Assembly: GCF_025919725.1 (NCBI RefSeq)
Contig: NZ_CP081495.1
Location: 868,001 to 932,000, forward strand
Length of the DNA stretch: 64,000 bases
Source: Flavobacterium agricola
GTDB lineage: Bacteria > Bacteroidota > Bacteroidia > Flavobacteriales > Flavobacteriaceae
Direction: 5' to 3'
Positions 17,492 through 26,383 of the stretch are shown piece by piece. The position numbers and the translations under genes are program-made. Each line of letters opens with the position of its first letter. Within the stretch, counting starts at the first letter, position 1. The notes under the pieces were generated by a model. It was given only the letters and a program-made list of their open reading frames with translations. It searched no databases and was not told the DNA's origin.

Positions 17492-18692
17492 AATGATTGA
17501 TTACTTTATTGATAATATCTGCAGCAACTTCTTCTTTCGATTTTAATTCAATAGGTTCTAAATTAAAATTAGCATCAATAAAAGTTACTTTATTAGTTGG
17601 TTTACCAAAACCAGCACCTTCATCTTTTAAAGAATTTAGAACAATTAAATCTAAATTTTTCTTTGTTATTTTTTGCTTGGCATGCTCTATCTCGTTTTCT
17701 GTTTCAAGCGCAAAACCAATTAAAAATTGCTGTTTTTTAATCTTTCCTAAAGAAGCTAAAATATCGGGATTTTTTTCTAATTCTATGGTAAAATCTGCAT
17801 CCGATTTTTTAATTTTTTCGCTTGCAACATGTTTGGGCTTATAGTCTGCAACAGCTGCCGCTGCAATAGCTACATCTGAGGTAGCAAAATATTGATGGCA
17901 AGCTTTGTACATTTGCTCACAAGAAACAACGCGAATTACTTGTACATTATTATTTTTAGGCGCCAAATTACTTGGGCCAGAAATTAAAATTACTTGTGCA
18001 CCCATTTTTGCTGCTTGATCAGCAATATCATATCCCATTTTACCGGTTGAATGGTTGCCTATAAAACGAACCGGATCAATCGGTTCGTAGGTTGGTCCTG
18101 CTGTAACTAAAACTTTTTTTCCTTGTAATGGTAATGTAGCACTTAAATCGGCCTCAATTCGGGCCACAATGTTTTCTGGTTCAGCCATTCTTCCTTGCCC
18201 AACGAGTCCACTTGCTAGTTCGCCAAATTCGGCAGGAATCATAACATTTCCAAAAGATTGTAAGGTATTTAAATTGGTAGCCGTTGATGGATGTGCGTAC
18301 ATATCTAAATCCATTGCTGGAGCAAAATAAACTTTGCATTTAGCAGATAAGTAAGTTGCAAGCAATAAATTATCACAAATTCCGTAAGCCATTTTAGCCA
18401 ATGTATTAGCAGTAGCTGGGGCTATAAGCATAAAATCAGCCCATAAGGCTAATTCTACATGATTGTTCCATTGTGCTTCAGTATGTTCTTCGCTATAAAA
18501 GGTAGAATAAACAGGCTTTTTAGATAACGTAGACAAACTTAAGGGAGTAACAAAAGCCATAGAAGCAGGAGTCATGATAACTTGTACCTCGGCTCCTGCT
18601 TTTATAAATAATCTTACTAAAGTTGTAGTTTTATATGCGGCAATTCCACCTGAAATACCAAGCAATATTTTTTTTCCGCTTAAAACACTCAT
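17484..18692 (-). CDS. coaBC: bifunctional phosphopantothenoylcysteine decarboxylase/synthetase
   Basis: 402 aa. N-terminal flavoprotein CoaC domain (about residues 1-180): GISGGIAAYKT, the active-site HVELALWAD His and the PAMDLDMY motif. C-terminal CoaB domain (about 187-400): VTAGPTYEPIDPVRFIGNHSTGKMGYDIA and a KKNPDIL-like EKNPDIL motif. It makes 4'-phosphopantetheine from phosphopantothenate, CTP and cysteine in coenzyme A synthesis. It is 8 bp downstream of rpoZ and co-transcribed with it, as often seen across bacteria. Confidence 0.94.
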   Translation of the reverse strand: MSVLSGKKILLGISGGIAAYKTTTLVRLFIKAGAEVQVIMTPASMAFVTPLSLSTLSKKPVYSTFYSEEHTEAQWNNHVELALWADFMLIAPATANTLAKMAYGICDNLLLATYLSAKCKVYFAPAMDLDMYAHPSTATNLNTLQSFGNVMIPAEFGELASGLVGQGRMAEPENIVARIEADLSATLPLQGKKVLVTAGPTYEPIDPVRFIGNHSTGKMGYDIADQAAKMGAQVILISGPSNLAPKNNNVQVIRVVSCEQMYKACHQYFATSDVAIAAAAVADYKPKHVASEKIKKSDADFTIELEKNPDILASLGKIKKQQFLIGFALETENEIEHAKQKITKKNLDLIVLNSLKDEGAGFGKPTNKVTFIDANFNLEPIELKSKEEVAADIINKVINHYA

Positions 18693-18700
18693 TTTATTTT

Positions 18701-19024
18701 TTATTTAGAGTCTGAATCTCTATTAAAATAAATTTTATCATTTAACCATTCCTCCACTGCTAAAGCGTGTGGTTTTGGTAATTTTTCATAATATTTAGAA
18801 ACTTCAATTTGCTCTTTATTTTCAAAAACTTCTTCTAAGCTGTCGTTGTAAGTAGCAAACTCATCTAATTTTTCAATTAACTCTTTTTTAATTTCAGAAT
18901 TAATTTGACTTGCTCTTTTTGCAATAATAGTAATAGCTTCGTAAATGTTTCCTGTTGGCTCTTCAATTTTTGATTTATTGTAAGTAACAGTATTTACAGG
19001 AGCAGTGGTCTTTTTTAAATCCAT
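18701..19024 (-). CDS. rpoZ: RNA polymerase omega subunit
   Basis: 107 aa. The central NIYEAITIIAKRASQINSEIKKELIEKLDEF (about residues 26-56) is the omega helix pattern that clamps the beta-prime C-terminus. The C-terminal extension, with PKPHALAVEEWLNDKI, is typical of Bacteroidota omega. Placement between bamD and coaBC supports the call. Confidence 0.88.
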   Translation of the reverse strand: MDLKKTTAPVNTVTYNKSKIEEPTGNIYEAITIIAKRASQINSEIKKELIEKLDEFATYNDSLEEVFENKEQIEVSKYYEKLPKPHALAVEEWLNDKIYFNRDSDSK

Positions 19025-19032
19025 GATTCTAT

Positions 19033-19839
19033 TTAATTTGAGTATTTTTCTAATTCGTTATTAACCGTTTCAATCATATTATCGGCTTTGTTTTTGTATT
19101 TTGAATCAGTATATGATTCTATAAAAGCATTATAGGCATCAGCTGCTTTACGCAAGCGTTCTTCTTTTTTATCTTCAACACTGTTGATCGCAAGTTTATA
19201 TAGCGAATCAAATTTAGAAAACAAAGCGTCTTCCTTATATTTAGAGCCTGGATAATCAATCAAAAAATTATCTATAGCGACAATTGATGCGTTATAATTG
19301 CGTGTGTATTCACCAATAGTATTGTACTGATTAGCAATTTCGAAAGCTTTACGTTCTAACTTCTCGGTCATATTTTCCATAAGCTGGTTTGCTTCAGCAA
19401 TTTGCTCTGAATCCGGATAAGCATCAATAAAAGCTTGCAAAGTTTCAATCGCTAAATACGTATCACTTTGATCTTGAGAATAAACAGGAGAAACAAGCGT
19501 ATATGCTTTACCACGTAAAAACATAGCTTCTTCTCGCTTTTCTGAAGTTGGATATCCGTTAATGAACGATTTGAATTGCTCGGCAGCTAAATAATACTGT
19601 TTCGTTTCGTAGTATGCTTTTGAAAGTCTGTAAAATAAAGCTTCACCCGATGGCCTACCGCGATATGTGCCTGTAACTTGCTCATACAAACGTATGGCTT
19701 TGTTGTACTTCCCTTTGTTAAAAAGTTCGGTACCTAACTCATATTTTTTAGCCTTGTCTTCAGATTTTAGCGTTTTTTGGTATTGACTACAAGAGCTTAA
19801 AACAGCAGTTATAGATAAAGCAATTATATATTTTTTCAT
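19033..19839 (-). CDS. bamD: outer membrane assembly lipoprotein BamD
   Basis: 268 aa. Lipobox VLSSC with Cys17, then tetratricopeptide-like helices (ELFNKGKYNKAIRLYEQV, KAYYETKQYYLAAEQFKSFINGYP and others). BamD is the essential periplasmic scaffold lipoprotein of the BAM complex that inserts beta-barrel proteins into the outer membrane. It heads the five-gene minus-strand cluster; a TAATTTTG box (19881-19888, minus) lies about 40 bp upstream. Confidence 0.9.
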   Translation of the reverse strand: MKKYIIALSITAVLSSCSQYQKTLKSEDKAKKYELGTELFNKGKYNKAIRLYEQVTGTYRGRPSGEALFYRLSKAYYETKQYYLAAEQFKSFINGYPTSEKREEAMFLRGKAYTLVSPVYSQDQSDTYLAIETLQAFIDAYPDSEQIAEANQLMENMTEKLERKAFEIANQYNTIGEYTRNYNASIVAIDNFLIDYPGSKYKEDALFSKFDSLYKLAINSVEDKKEERLRKAADAYNAFIESYTDSKYKNKADNMIETVNNELEKYSN

Positions 19840-19880
19840 AAATTTTTATACAACACGCATCGCTGGTCAAAATGCGAATG

Positions 19881-19888
19881 CAAAATTA
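19881..19888 (-). promoter_or_regulatory. candidate -7 box of the bamD operon
   Basis: TAATTTTG on the minus strand matches TAnnTTTG at a sensible distance from the bamD start. No clear -33 TTG is seen. Confidence 0.35.
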
Positions 19889-19919
19889 AATATTTTTAAT
19901 GGATAAATAAAATAAATTA

Positions 19920-20441
19920 TTAGGCTTGCGCTGAATTTGCAGCATTTGTTTGTCCTGAAAAAGTTTTCATATCATTATCAAACAAATAAAGCCCACCTTT
20001 ATCATCACCAATTAAATTAATTTTATCTAAAATTGTACGTGCAGTAGCTTCTTCTTCAATTTGTTCAGAAACATACCATTGTAAAAAGTTATGAGTTGCA
20101 TAATCTTTTTCTTGTAATGAAATATGTACCAATTCGTTAATGCATTTAGATACATAAACCTCGTGCTCAAACAATTGTGTAAAAAGCGTTTTGAATGACG
20201 AATGATCTAATTCTGGCTTAGAAACAGCTGGTATTACAGCTTCGCCACCACGTTGGTTTACGTATTTTATAAGTTTTAACATATGCAAACGTTCTTCATC
20301 TGCTTGTTTGTACATAAAAGTTGCAATCCCTTCAAACCCTTTAACTTCGGCCCATGATGCCATGGCTAAATATATTTGAGAAGAATCTCCTTCTACACGG
20401 ATTTGATTATTTAAAGCGGTTTCGACTGATTTTCCTAACAT
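19920..20441 (-). CDS. ftnA: ferritin
   Basis: 173 aa four-helix ferritin with ferroxidase ligands visible: Glu in NQIRVEGDSSQIY, the ADEERLHM motif (about residues 47-54) and the later EQIEEEA motif (about 127-133). It stores iron as ferric mineral in the cytoplasm. There is no heme-ligand methionine pattern of bacterioferritin. It lies 27 bp downstream of dapA on the same strand and could be on one transcript, though the two have no shared role. Confidence 0.93.
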   Translation of the reverse strand: MLGKSVETALNNQIRVEGDSSQIYLAMASWAEVKGFEGIATFMYKQADEERLHMLKLIKYVNQRGGEAVIPAVSKPELDHSSFKTLFTQLFEHEVYVSKCINELVHISLQEKDYATHNFLQWYVSEQIEEEATARTILDKINLIGDDKGGLYLFDNDMKTFSGQTNAANSAQA

Positions 20442-20468
20442 ATTTATTTAGTTTTTAACTTAAAGCTT

Positions 20469-21350
20469 CTAAGATATAATATTTTTTGTAAAATTGGCTA
20501 ATCTTTTTGCCAAATCATCGTTTACGTTTACTAAAGGCAAACGCACCGTATTTTCGCAAAGGTTTAACGCTTTAAAAATTTCTTTAATACCGGCAGGGTT
20601 ACCTTGCTCAAAAATCATATCAATAGAATCTGCAATTTGGTAATGTAACGCGTAAGCGTCGGCAACTTTATGTAGCAAACCTAAACGAACCATTTCCGAA
20701 AATTGTTTTGGGTAGCCCTCACCTATTACCGAAATAACACCGGCACCACCAGCTAAAACCATTGGTAAAGTAATCATATCATCACCAGAAATAACTAAAA
20801 AACCTTCGGGTTTGTGTTGAATTATTTTCATGGCTTGAACCAAATCACCAGCTGCTTCTTTAATAGCAATAATATTTTTTACATCATTTGCTAAACGAAT
20901 TACCGTTGCTGGTAAAACATTAGAACCGGTACGTCCTGGAACGTTGTAAATAATTACCGGAACTGGAGAATTTTCGCCGATTGCTTTAAAATGTTGGTAA
21001 ATTCCTTCTTGCGTTGGTTTGTTGTAATAAGGCGATACCGAAAGAATAGCATCAATCCCTTCAAAATTGCGTGTTTTTAATTCGTTTACAACTTCGGCTG
21101 TATTATTTCCTCCAACACCTAAAACTACGGGTAAACGTTTGTTATTTGCTTGTAAAACGGTTTTAATAACCAATTCTTTTTCTTCAGCTGTTAAAGTTGC
21201 TGATTCTGCAGTAGTTCCTAAAACTACTAAATATTCAACACCACCGTCAATAACGTGGTTTACAATGCGTACTAAAGCTTCTGTATCTACAGAAAAATCC
21301 TTTTTAAAAGGCGTTACTAATGCAACACCGGTTCCTACAAACTTTTGCAT
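20469..21350 (-). CDS. dapA: 4-hydroxy-tetrahydrodipicolinate synthase
   Basis: 293-aa class I aldolase barrel. GTTAES (residues 45-50), Tyr135 in IIYNVPGRTG and the Schiff-base Lys164 in IAIKEAAGDL are all present. It condenses pyruvate with aspartate semialdehyde at the start of the lysine and diaminopimelate branch, needed for peptidoglycan. Length is standard. One base separates it from the upstream DUF6913 gene, so they form an operon. Confidence 0.95.
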   Translation of the reverse strand: MQKFVGTGVALVTPFKKDFSVDTEALVRIVNHVIDGGVEYLVVLGTTAESATLTAEEKELVIKTVLQANNKRLPVVLGVGGNNTAEVVNELKTRNFEGIDAILSVSPYYNKPTQEGIYQHFKAIGENSPVPVIIYNVPGRTGSNVLPATVIRLANDVKNIIAIKEAAGDLVQAMKIIQHKPEGFLVISGDDMITLPMVLAGGAGVISVIGEGYPKQFSEMVRLGLLHKVADAYALHYQIADSIDMIFEQGNPAGIKEIFKALNLCENTVRLPLVNVNDDLAKRLANFTKNIIS

Positions 21351-21351
21351 G

Positions 21352-21855
21352 TTAAGATATAAGGTTAAATGATTTTAAAATTTTTTGTAATGCGGGTAAT
21401 TGATCCGCATAAGTTGCTGTGGAGCTAATCAAAGATACATCAAAAATATCATTACGTTGGTCAGTAATTTCAAATTTATACGATGCCGGAACTCCATTTA
21501 TAATTTTATTAACATATTTATTTGATGGCGAAAAACAGATACAAAGCTTATATTCTTGTTTTAAAAGTGCTTTAGTTTGCGTATTAATAAGTTGCGCTTT
21601 CCAATTAAAGGATTTTTGCGTGATGTAATTCGGATTAGATGCATCTTCCTCTTTTTTATCGGCATCAAAATACACAAAGGTAACCGTGTAGTTTTTTAAA
21701 ATCGAATTTTTTAATTCGGTTTCTAATTGTTGTAGATTAGTTATAGCATAAACGTTTAAAACCACCAAAACAGCCTTATTAGAAGCAGGAATAACATGCT
21801 TTTTTTTTCTTATATTTTTTTTTAGAAAAAAATTCTTCGTTACATTCAAAAACAT
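21352..21855 (-). CDS. DUF6913 family protein
   Basis: 167 aa with a basic N-terminus (NFFLKKNIRKKKH) and an alpha/beta core; no signal peptide or membrane segment. I recognise it as the short conserved protein (DUF6913) that sits beside dapA in Flavobacteria. Function unknown. Its start is only about 36 bp from the divergent 5'-nucleotidase lipoprotein start, so the two promoters must overlap coding sequence. Confidence 0.65.
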   Translation of the reverse strand: MFLNVTKNFFLKKNIRKKKHVIPASNKAVLVVLNVYAITNLQQLETELKNSILKNYTVTFVYFDADKKEEDASNPNYITQKSFNWKAQLINTQTKALLKQEYKLCICFSPSNKYVNKIINGVPASYKFEITDQRNDIFDVSLISSTATYADQLPALQKILKSFNLIS

Positions 21856-21891
21856 AGTAATTTTGATGATTATAAAATGATTCTTTTAATT

Positions 21892-22674
21892 ATGGCAAAA
21901 TTAGTAAAGTACAACCGTTTGTTTGCAATAAATTTTAGTTTATTAGCAAGTTTAGCAATTTCTGGTTGTGCCCAACAAAGTTTTCAAACCACGGGCATTG
22001 AAGCAAAAAACATTCCAATTAATTCAGATTATTCAGAAAATGCTGAAATTTTAGAATTTATTGCTCCTTACAAAAACAAAATTGATACGGATATGAACAC
22101 CGTTTTAACCCATGCAAGCGTTGTTTACGACAAAGCTAACGGAAAATGGCAAACAAATATTGGTGATTTATTTGCTGTTTTTGTTGAAGAAGCCGGAAAC
22201 CCAATTTACAAAGCACGCACAGGAAACGAAATTGACATGTGTTTGTTAAACCACGGCGGTATTCGTGCTATAATTCCGGCTGGTGAAGTTAAGATGCGAA
22301 ATGCTTTTGAAGTCATGCCGTTTGAAAACAGCTTGTATGTAGCCGAATTAAAAGGCGAAACCATTTATAAAATGGTTGAATATTTGCTACGTGAACAAAA
22401 ACCGCATCCGTTACATAACATTCAAATTGTTGTAGATCAGCAAACCAATCAGCCTAAATCAATTAAAATAAAAGGAGTTGAAGTTGAAAAAGATAAAATT
22501 TATCACGTGGCAACCAACGATTATTTAGTAAACGGCGGCGATTACATGGTTTTCTTTAACGATGCGGTGCAAAAACACGATTTAAACTACAAACTGCGAG
22601 ATATAACTATTGATTATTTTAAAAAAGTTGATACGTTACCAGTAATTAAGCAATCTATTTTTATTTTTGAATAG
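21892..22674 (+). CDS. lipoprotein carrying the 5'-nucleotidase C-terminal (substrate-binding) domain
   Basis: I prefer the ATG at 21892 (MAKLVKYN) over 21877 because it gives a compact lipoprotein signal ending AISGC (Cys26). The protein holds only the 5'-nucleotidase C-terminal domain: NIGDLFAVFVEEAG, the LLNHGGIRAIIPAGEV motif (Asn-His-Gly-Gly-Ile-Arg), and VATNDYLVNGGDYMVFF near the end. In the classic enzyme this part binds the nucleoside and follows the metallophosphatase domain in one chain. Here it is a separate 260-aa protein upstream of the catalytic gene, 2 bp away. Confidence 0.88.
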   Translation: MAKLVKYNRLFAINFSLLASLAISGCAQQSFQTTGIEAKNIPINSDYSENAEILEFIAPYKNKIDTDMNTVLTHASVVYDKANGKWQTNIGDLFAVFVEEAGNPIYKARTGNEIDMCLLNHGGIRAIIPAGEVKMRNAFEVMPFENSLYVAELKGETIYKMVEYLLREQKPHPLHNIQIVVDQQTNQPKSIKIKGVEVEKDKIYHVATNDYLVNGGDYMVFFNDAVQKHDLNYKLRDITIDYFKKVDTLPVIKQSIFIFE

Positions 22675-22676
22675 TT

Positions 22677-23594
22677 ATGAAAAGAAGAAATTTTATTAAA
22701 AATACCTTAGCAACTTCTGCCCTATTATCTTTGGGCGGTATATCTTTAAGCAGCTTTACTGATAAAAAACCTAAAAAAATAACCATATTACATACCAACG
22801 ACACGCACAGTCATATTGAAGCTTTTCCGGCAGATCATCCATTAAACCCGAATATGGGCGGCGTTGCTCGTCGAGCAACTTTGGTTTCTAAAATCCGTGA
22901 AGAAGAAGATAATGTTTTGTTATTAGATGCTGGAGATATGTTTCAGGGTACGCCCTATTTTAATTACTACGGCGGAGAATTAGAATTTAAGCTAATGAAC
23001 ATGTTGGGTTATGATGTAGCAACCATTGGCAACCATGAATTTGATAATGGATTAGAAGGTATTTTAGCACAATTACCTAACGCTCAGTTTGATATTGTAA
23101 ACGCGAATTACGATTTTTCGAATACTATTTTAAAAGGCATGATTAAACCTTATAAAGTTATTGAAAAAGATGGTGTTAGAATTGGTGTTTTTGGATTAGG
23201 AATTGAATTAGAAGGTTTAGTAGATAAGAAAAGCTTTGGAGAAACTATTTATTTAGATCCGATTGAAGTTGCTACAACCATTACCAATACATTACGCAAC
23301 GAAGAAAATTGTGATGTAGTTATATGCCTTTCGCATTTAGGTTTTAAATTTAATAACGAACCCGATAAAATTTGTGATTTAATTTTAGCCGAACAAACCG
23401 AGGGTATTGATGTTATTATTGGCGGACATACTCATACGTTTTTAGACAAACCTGTGATTAAAAAGAATAAAGTAGGCAAAGAGGTTTTAGTAAACCAAGT
23501 TGGAGCTTACGGCATAAACCTTGGTAAAATTGATTTGTATTTAGACGATACCAATAAAAAAATTGGCCATGAAGGCATTAGCATAAAGATATAA
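22677..23594 (+). CDS. Tat-exported metallophosphatase (5'-nucleotidase catalytic domain)
   Basis: 305 aa. The N-terminus MKRRNFIKNTLATSALLSLGG is a twin-arginine-type signal. Dinuclear-metal phosphoesterase motifs follow: HTNDTHSH (Asp42, His44), DAGDMFQGTP, GNHEFDNG and GGHTHTF. The nucleoside-binding C-terminal domain is absent and is supplied by the preceding gene. Together they would form a periplasmic 5'-nucleotidase/UDP-sugar hydrolase-like activity. Metal loading before Tat export fits this signal type. Confidence 0.88.
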   Translation: MKRRNFIKNTLATSALLSLGGISLSSFTDKKPKKITILHTNDTHSHIEAFPADHPLNPNMGGVARRATLVSKIREEEDNVLLLDAGDMFQGTPYFNYYGGELEFKLMNMLGYDVATIGNHEFDNGLEGILAQLPNAQFDIVNANYDFSNTILKGMIKPYKVIEKDGVRIGVFGLGIELEGLVDKKSFGETIYLDPIEVATTITNTLRNEENCDVVICLSHLGFKFNNEPDKICDLILAEQTEGIDVIIGGHTHTFLDKPVIKKNKVGKEVLVNQVGAYGINLGKIDLYLDDTNKKIGHEGISIKI

Positions 23595-23634
23595 AAAAAG
23601 AAGAAGCGGTTTTTAAACCGCTTCTTCTTTTTTA
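23593..23634. terminator. bidirectional terminator overlapping the end of the convergent gene
   Basis: Near-perfect 19-bp stem (about 23594-23612 with 23615-23633), 2-nt loop. The right arm also encodes the last six codons and the stop of the minus-strand membrane protein. Confidence 0.85.
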
Positions 23635-24335
23635 TTATTTATTAAGTAATAATTTATCAGAAAAAAGTAAAAAATACTTTGTGTTATTAAAGACCAGAAA
23701 TATAACGATTCTATTTCAACGTAATAAATTTGACACACGTAAATAAAGCTAGAACAAATCATCATAAAAATAGCTATTAAAAGTAGCGTTTTTTTCATGG
23801 TTCGCTTTAATATAAATGAAACCGTAGTTAAAATAGACATAAGCAGTAATATAACACTTGCAACTAAATACAGCGGTTTATATTCAAAATTTAAAACAAA
23901 AATAAAATCGATAAACTGAAAGTAAATAAACAGATATATAAAAACAATTCCTACAATATTGTAAACTTTCTTTTTAGTTATCAGTTCCTTATTATCTTCT
24001 TTTAACATTTTAACAATGCTAAATAATATAACTATAAAACTTAAAATATAAAGGCAAATAACCCAACTTAAAGAATTTTCTGGCTTTGTTATTAATACAA
24101 TATCAGCCGAAAAAAAAATTAAAAACAAAAAAACAACAAAGTTTTCTGGAGCTTTACAACCTTGAATATAATACAATAAAATTGATGGCACGATTAACGA
24201 TTTAGAGATTAAAATCAGTAATTCGAGCTGGTAAATTCCGGCTAAAATATAAGTTAAACTAGCAATGCTAAACAAAATTAGCGCCGGATTTTTTTTAAAA
24301 TCAATTCGTAAGTAATGTATCGAACTCCACTTCAC
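23613..24335 (-). CDS. polytopic membrane protein, possibly YhhN/lysoplasmalogenase-like
   Basis: 240 aa with about eight hydrophobic segments and short polar loops, Ile/Leu/Phe/Tyr-rich. Size and topology suit the YhhN (TMEM86) family, and FFSADIVLI resembles its early motif, but I cannot confirm the conserved acidic residues. The start overlaps the ligA 3' end by 35 bp; translation coupled to ligA is likely. The codons at its very end lie in a terminator hairpin. Confidence 0.6.
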   Translation of the reverse strand: MKWSSIHYLRIDFKKNPALILFSIASLTYILAGIYQLELLILISKSLIVPSILLYYIQGCKAPENFVVFLFLIFFSADIVLITKPENSLSWVICLYILSFIVILFSIVKMLKEDNKELITKKKVYNIVGIVFIYLFIYFQFIDFIFVLNFEYKPLYLVASVILLLMSILTTVSFILKRTMKKTLLLIAIFMMICSSFIYVCQIYYVEIESLYFWSLITQSIFYFFLINYYLINNKKEEAV

Positions 24336-26304
24336 TCAGTATAGGAATATTAAGTTTATTTGCTTTTTCTAATTTAGCTGGCCCCATATTATCTCCAGCA
24401 ACTACATAATGGGTTTTAGATGAAATAGAGCTTCCAACTTTACCGCCATTTGCTTCAATCACAGCTTTAATTTGATCTCGAGAATACTTGGTAAAAACAC
24501 CTGAAACTACAAAAGTTTTTCCTGAAAAAACAGTAGATTCTAACACCAATTCTTTTTCAACAATTTCAAATTGCAATCCGTATTGTTTTAAACGCTGAAT
24601 CAGCAATTTATTATCTGCATCAGCAAAAAATTGCACAACGCTTTCGGCAATACGATCACCAATCTCATCAACTAAAATCAATTCTAAATGCGTGGCTTGC
24701 ATTAAATTATCAATATTTTTATAATGCTGCGCCAATTTTTTAGCAACCGTTTCACCTACATAACGAATTCCTATTGCAAATAGCACGCGTTCAAAAGGAA
24801 CTTGTTTTGATTTTTCGATTCCGGTAATTAAATTTTCTGCCGATTTTTCAGCCATTCGCTCTAACGGTAGTACTTGTTCCTTTTTTAATTCATATAAATC
24901 CGCATAGCTGGTAACCAAGTTGCTTTTATACAACAAAGCAACAGTTTCGCCACCAAGCCCTTCAATATCCATGGCTTTGCGCGAAATAAAATGCTGAATT
25001 CTACCAATTATTTGCGGAGCACATCCGTTGTAATTTGGGCAATAATGCTGGGCTTCACCTTCTTTACGTATTAATTCTGTGTTACATTCCGGACAATGTG
25101 TAATGTATATTACCGGAATAGAGAAAATGTCACGTTTTGTAGGGTCTACAACTCCGATAATTTTAGGAATAATTTCGCCTCCTTTTTCTACATAAACTTC
25201 GTCACTTAAACGTAAATCTAATTTTTCAATCTGATCGGCATTATGTAATGAGGCACGTTTTACAATAGTTCCAGCCAATTGTACGGGTTTTAAATTAGCA
25301 ACCGGAGTTATAGCGCCGGTACGCCCAACTTGATAGGTAATAGATTCTAAAATGGTAGAAACTTGTTCTGCCTTAAATTTATAAGCAATAGCCCAACGTG
25401 GTGCTTTGGCTGTATAACCTAATTCTTCTTGCTGGTTAAAATTATTTACTTTTACAACAACACCGTCTGTTTCATAAGGTAAATCATGACGTGCAACATC
25501 CCAATGTGCAATAAAAGCTAAAACTTCGGCAATCGAATTCGCTAAAATAGAATGTTGCGGTACATTAAAACCCCAGTTTCTGGCTTTTTGCAACGCGGTA
25601 AACTGCGAATCGAGTTCGTGATTAATACCTACTGTATTGTAAAGCAAACATTCTAACGGGCGCTTTGCCACTTCGGCACTATCTTGAAGCTTTAAACTAC
25701 CTGACGCTGTATTTCTTGGATTGGAATACGGTTGCTCACCAATATCTAAAAGCGCTTCGTTCATTTTATTAAACCCGGCGATCGGTAAAACAATTTCGCC
25801 TCGAATATCAAATTTTGATGGATAATCGCCATGCAATTGCAGCGGAACAGATGAAATGGTTTTAACGTTTGCCGTTACATCGTCGCCCTGAAAGCCATCT
25901 CCACGCGTAACAGCACGTAATAACTTACCATTTTCATAAGTAATACTGATTGATGCACCATCGTATTTTAATTCACAAACATACTGAATAGGCACATTAC
26001 CAAGCATTTTCTGAATTCGAGCTTCCCAATCTAACAAATCGGCTTCAGAATACGAATTATCTAGCGAATACATGCGATATTCGTGTTCAACCGTTTCAAA
26101 ATTTTTGGTAACCGCTCCTCCAACACGTTGCGTTGGTGAATTGGGATCAAAAAATTCTGGATTTGCGTTTTCTAAAGCTTGTAATTGTTTTAATTTTTGA
26201 TCGAAATCAAAGTCAGAAATTACAGGTTGATCTAAAATGTAATACTGATAATTATGTTGGTGTAATTCGGATCTAAGTTGCTGAATCTGCTCTAAAACAG
26301 TCAT
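24301..26304 (-). CDS. ligA: NAD-dependent DNA ligase
   Basis: 667 aa, full length. Adenylation lysine Lys113 in ELKYDGAS; OB fold in the middle; four-cysteine zinc finger CPEC...YCPNYNGC (about residues 405-430); helix-hairpin-helix repeats (about 440-570); C-terminal BRCT domain (about 590-667, with FSGKTFVVSGVF). It seals nicks in replication and repair using NAD. The start codon is 6 bp from a strong hairpin that ends the preceding gene. Confidence 0.96.
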   Translation of the reverse strand: MTVLEQIQQLRSELHQHNYQYYILDQPVISDFDFDQKLKQLQALENANPEFFDPNSPTQRVGGAVTKNFETVEHEYRMYSLDNSYSEADLLDWEARIQKMLGNVPIQYVCELKYDGASISITYENGKLLRAVTRGDGFQGDDVTANVKTISSVPLQLHGDYPSKFDIRGEIVLPIAGFNKMNEALLDIGEQPYSNPRNTASGSLKLQDSAEVAKRPLECLLYNTVGINHELDSQFTALQKARNWGFNVPQHSILANSIAEVLAFIAHWDVARHDLPYETDGVVVKVNNFNQQEELGYTAKAPRWAIAYKFKAEQVSTILESITYQVGRTGAITPVANLKPVQLAGTIVKRASLHNADQIEKLDLRLSDEVYVEKGGEIIPKIIGVVDPTKRDIFSIPVIYITHCPECNTELIRKEGEAQHYCPNYNGCAPQIIGRIQHFISRKAMDIEGLGGETVALLYKSNLVTSYADLYELKKEQVLPLERMAEKSAENLITGIEKSKQVPFERVLFAIGIRYVGETVAKKLAQHYKNIDNLMQATHLELILVDEIGDRIAESVVQFFADADNKLLIQRLKQYGLQFEIVEKELVLESTVFSGKTFVVSGVFTKYSRDQIKAVIEANGGKVGSSISSKTHYVVAGDNMGPAKLEKANKLNIPILSEVEFDTLLTN

Positions 26305-26308
26305 ATAT

Positions 26309-26356
26309 AAAAAAATGGTTAAATTAGATTTGTGCTTCTAATTTAACCATTTTTAT
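26309..26356 (-). terminator. hairpin between the DUF6495 gene and ligA
   Basis: Perfect 18-bp stem (26311-26328 with 26337-26354), 8-nt loop, followed on the minus strand by U and then directly by the ligA start codon. It is probably the terminator of the upstream gene, but it leaves almost no room for a separate ligA promoter. Confidence 0.8.
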
Positions 26357-26383
26357 TCATTTTTTATATACAGCAAGCTGTAT

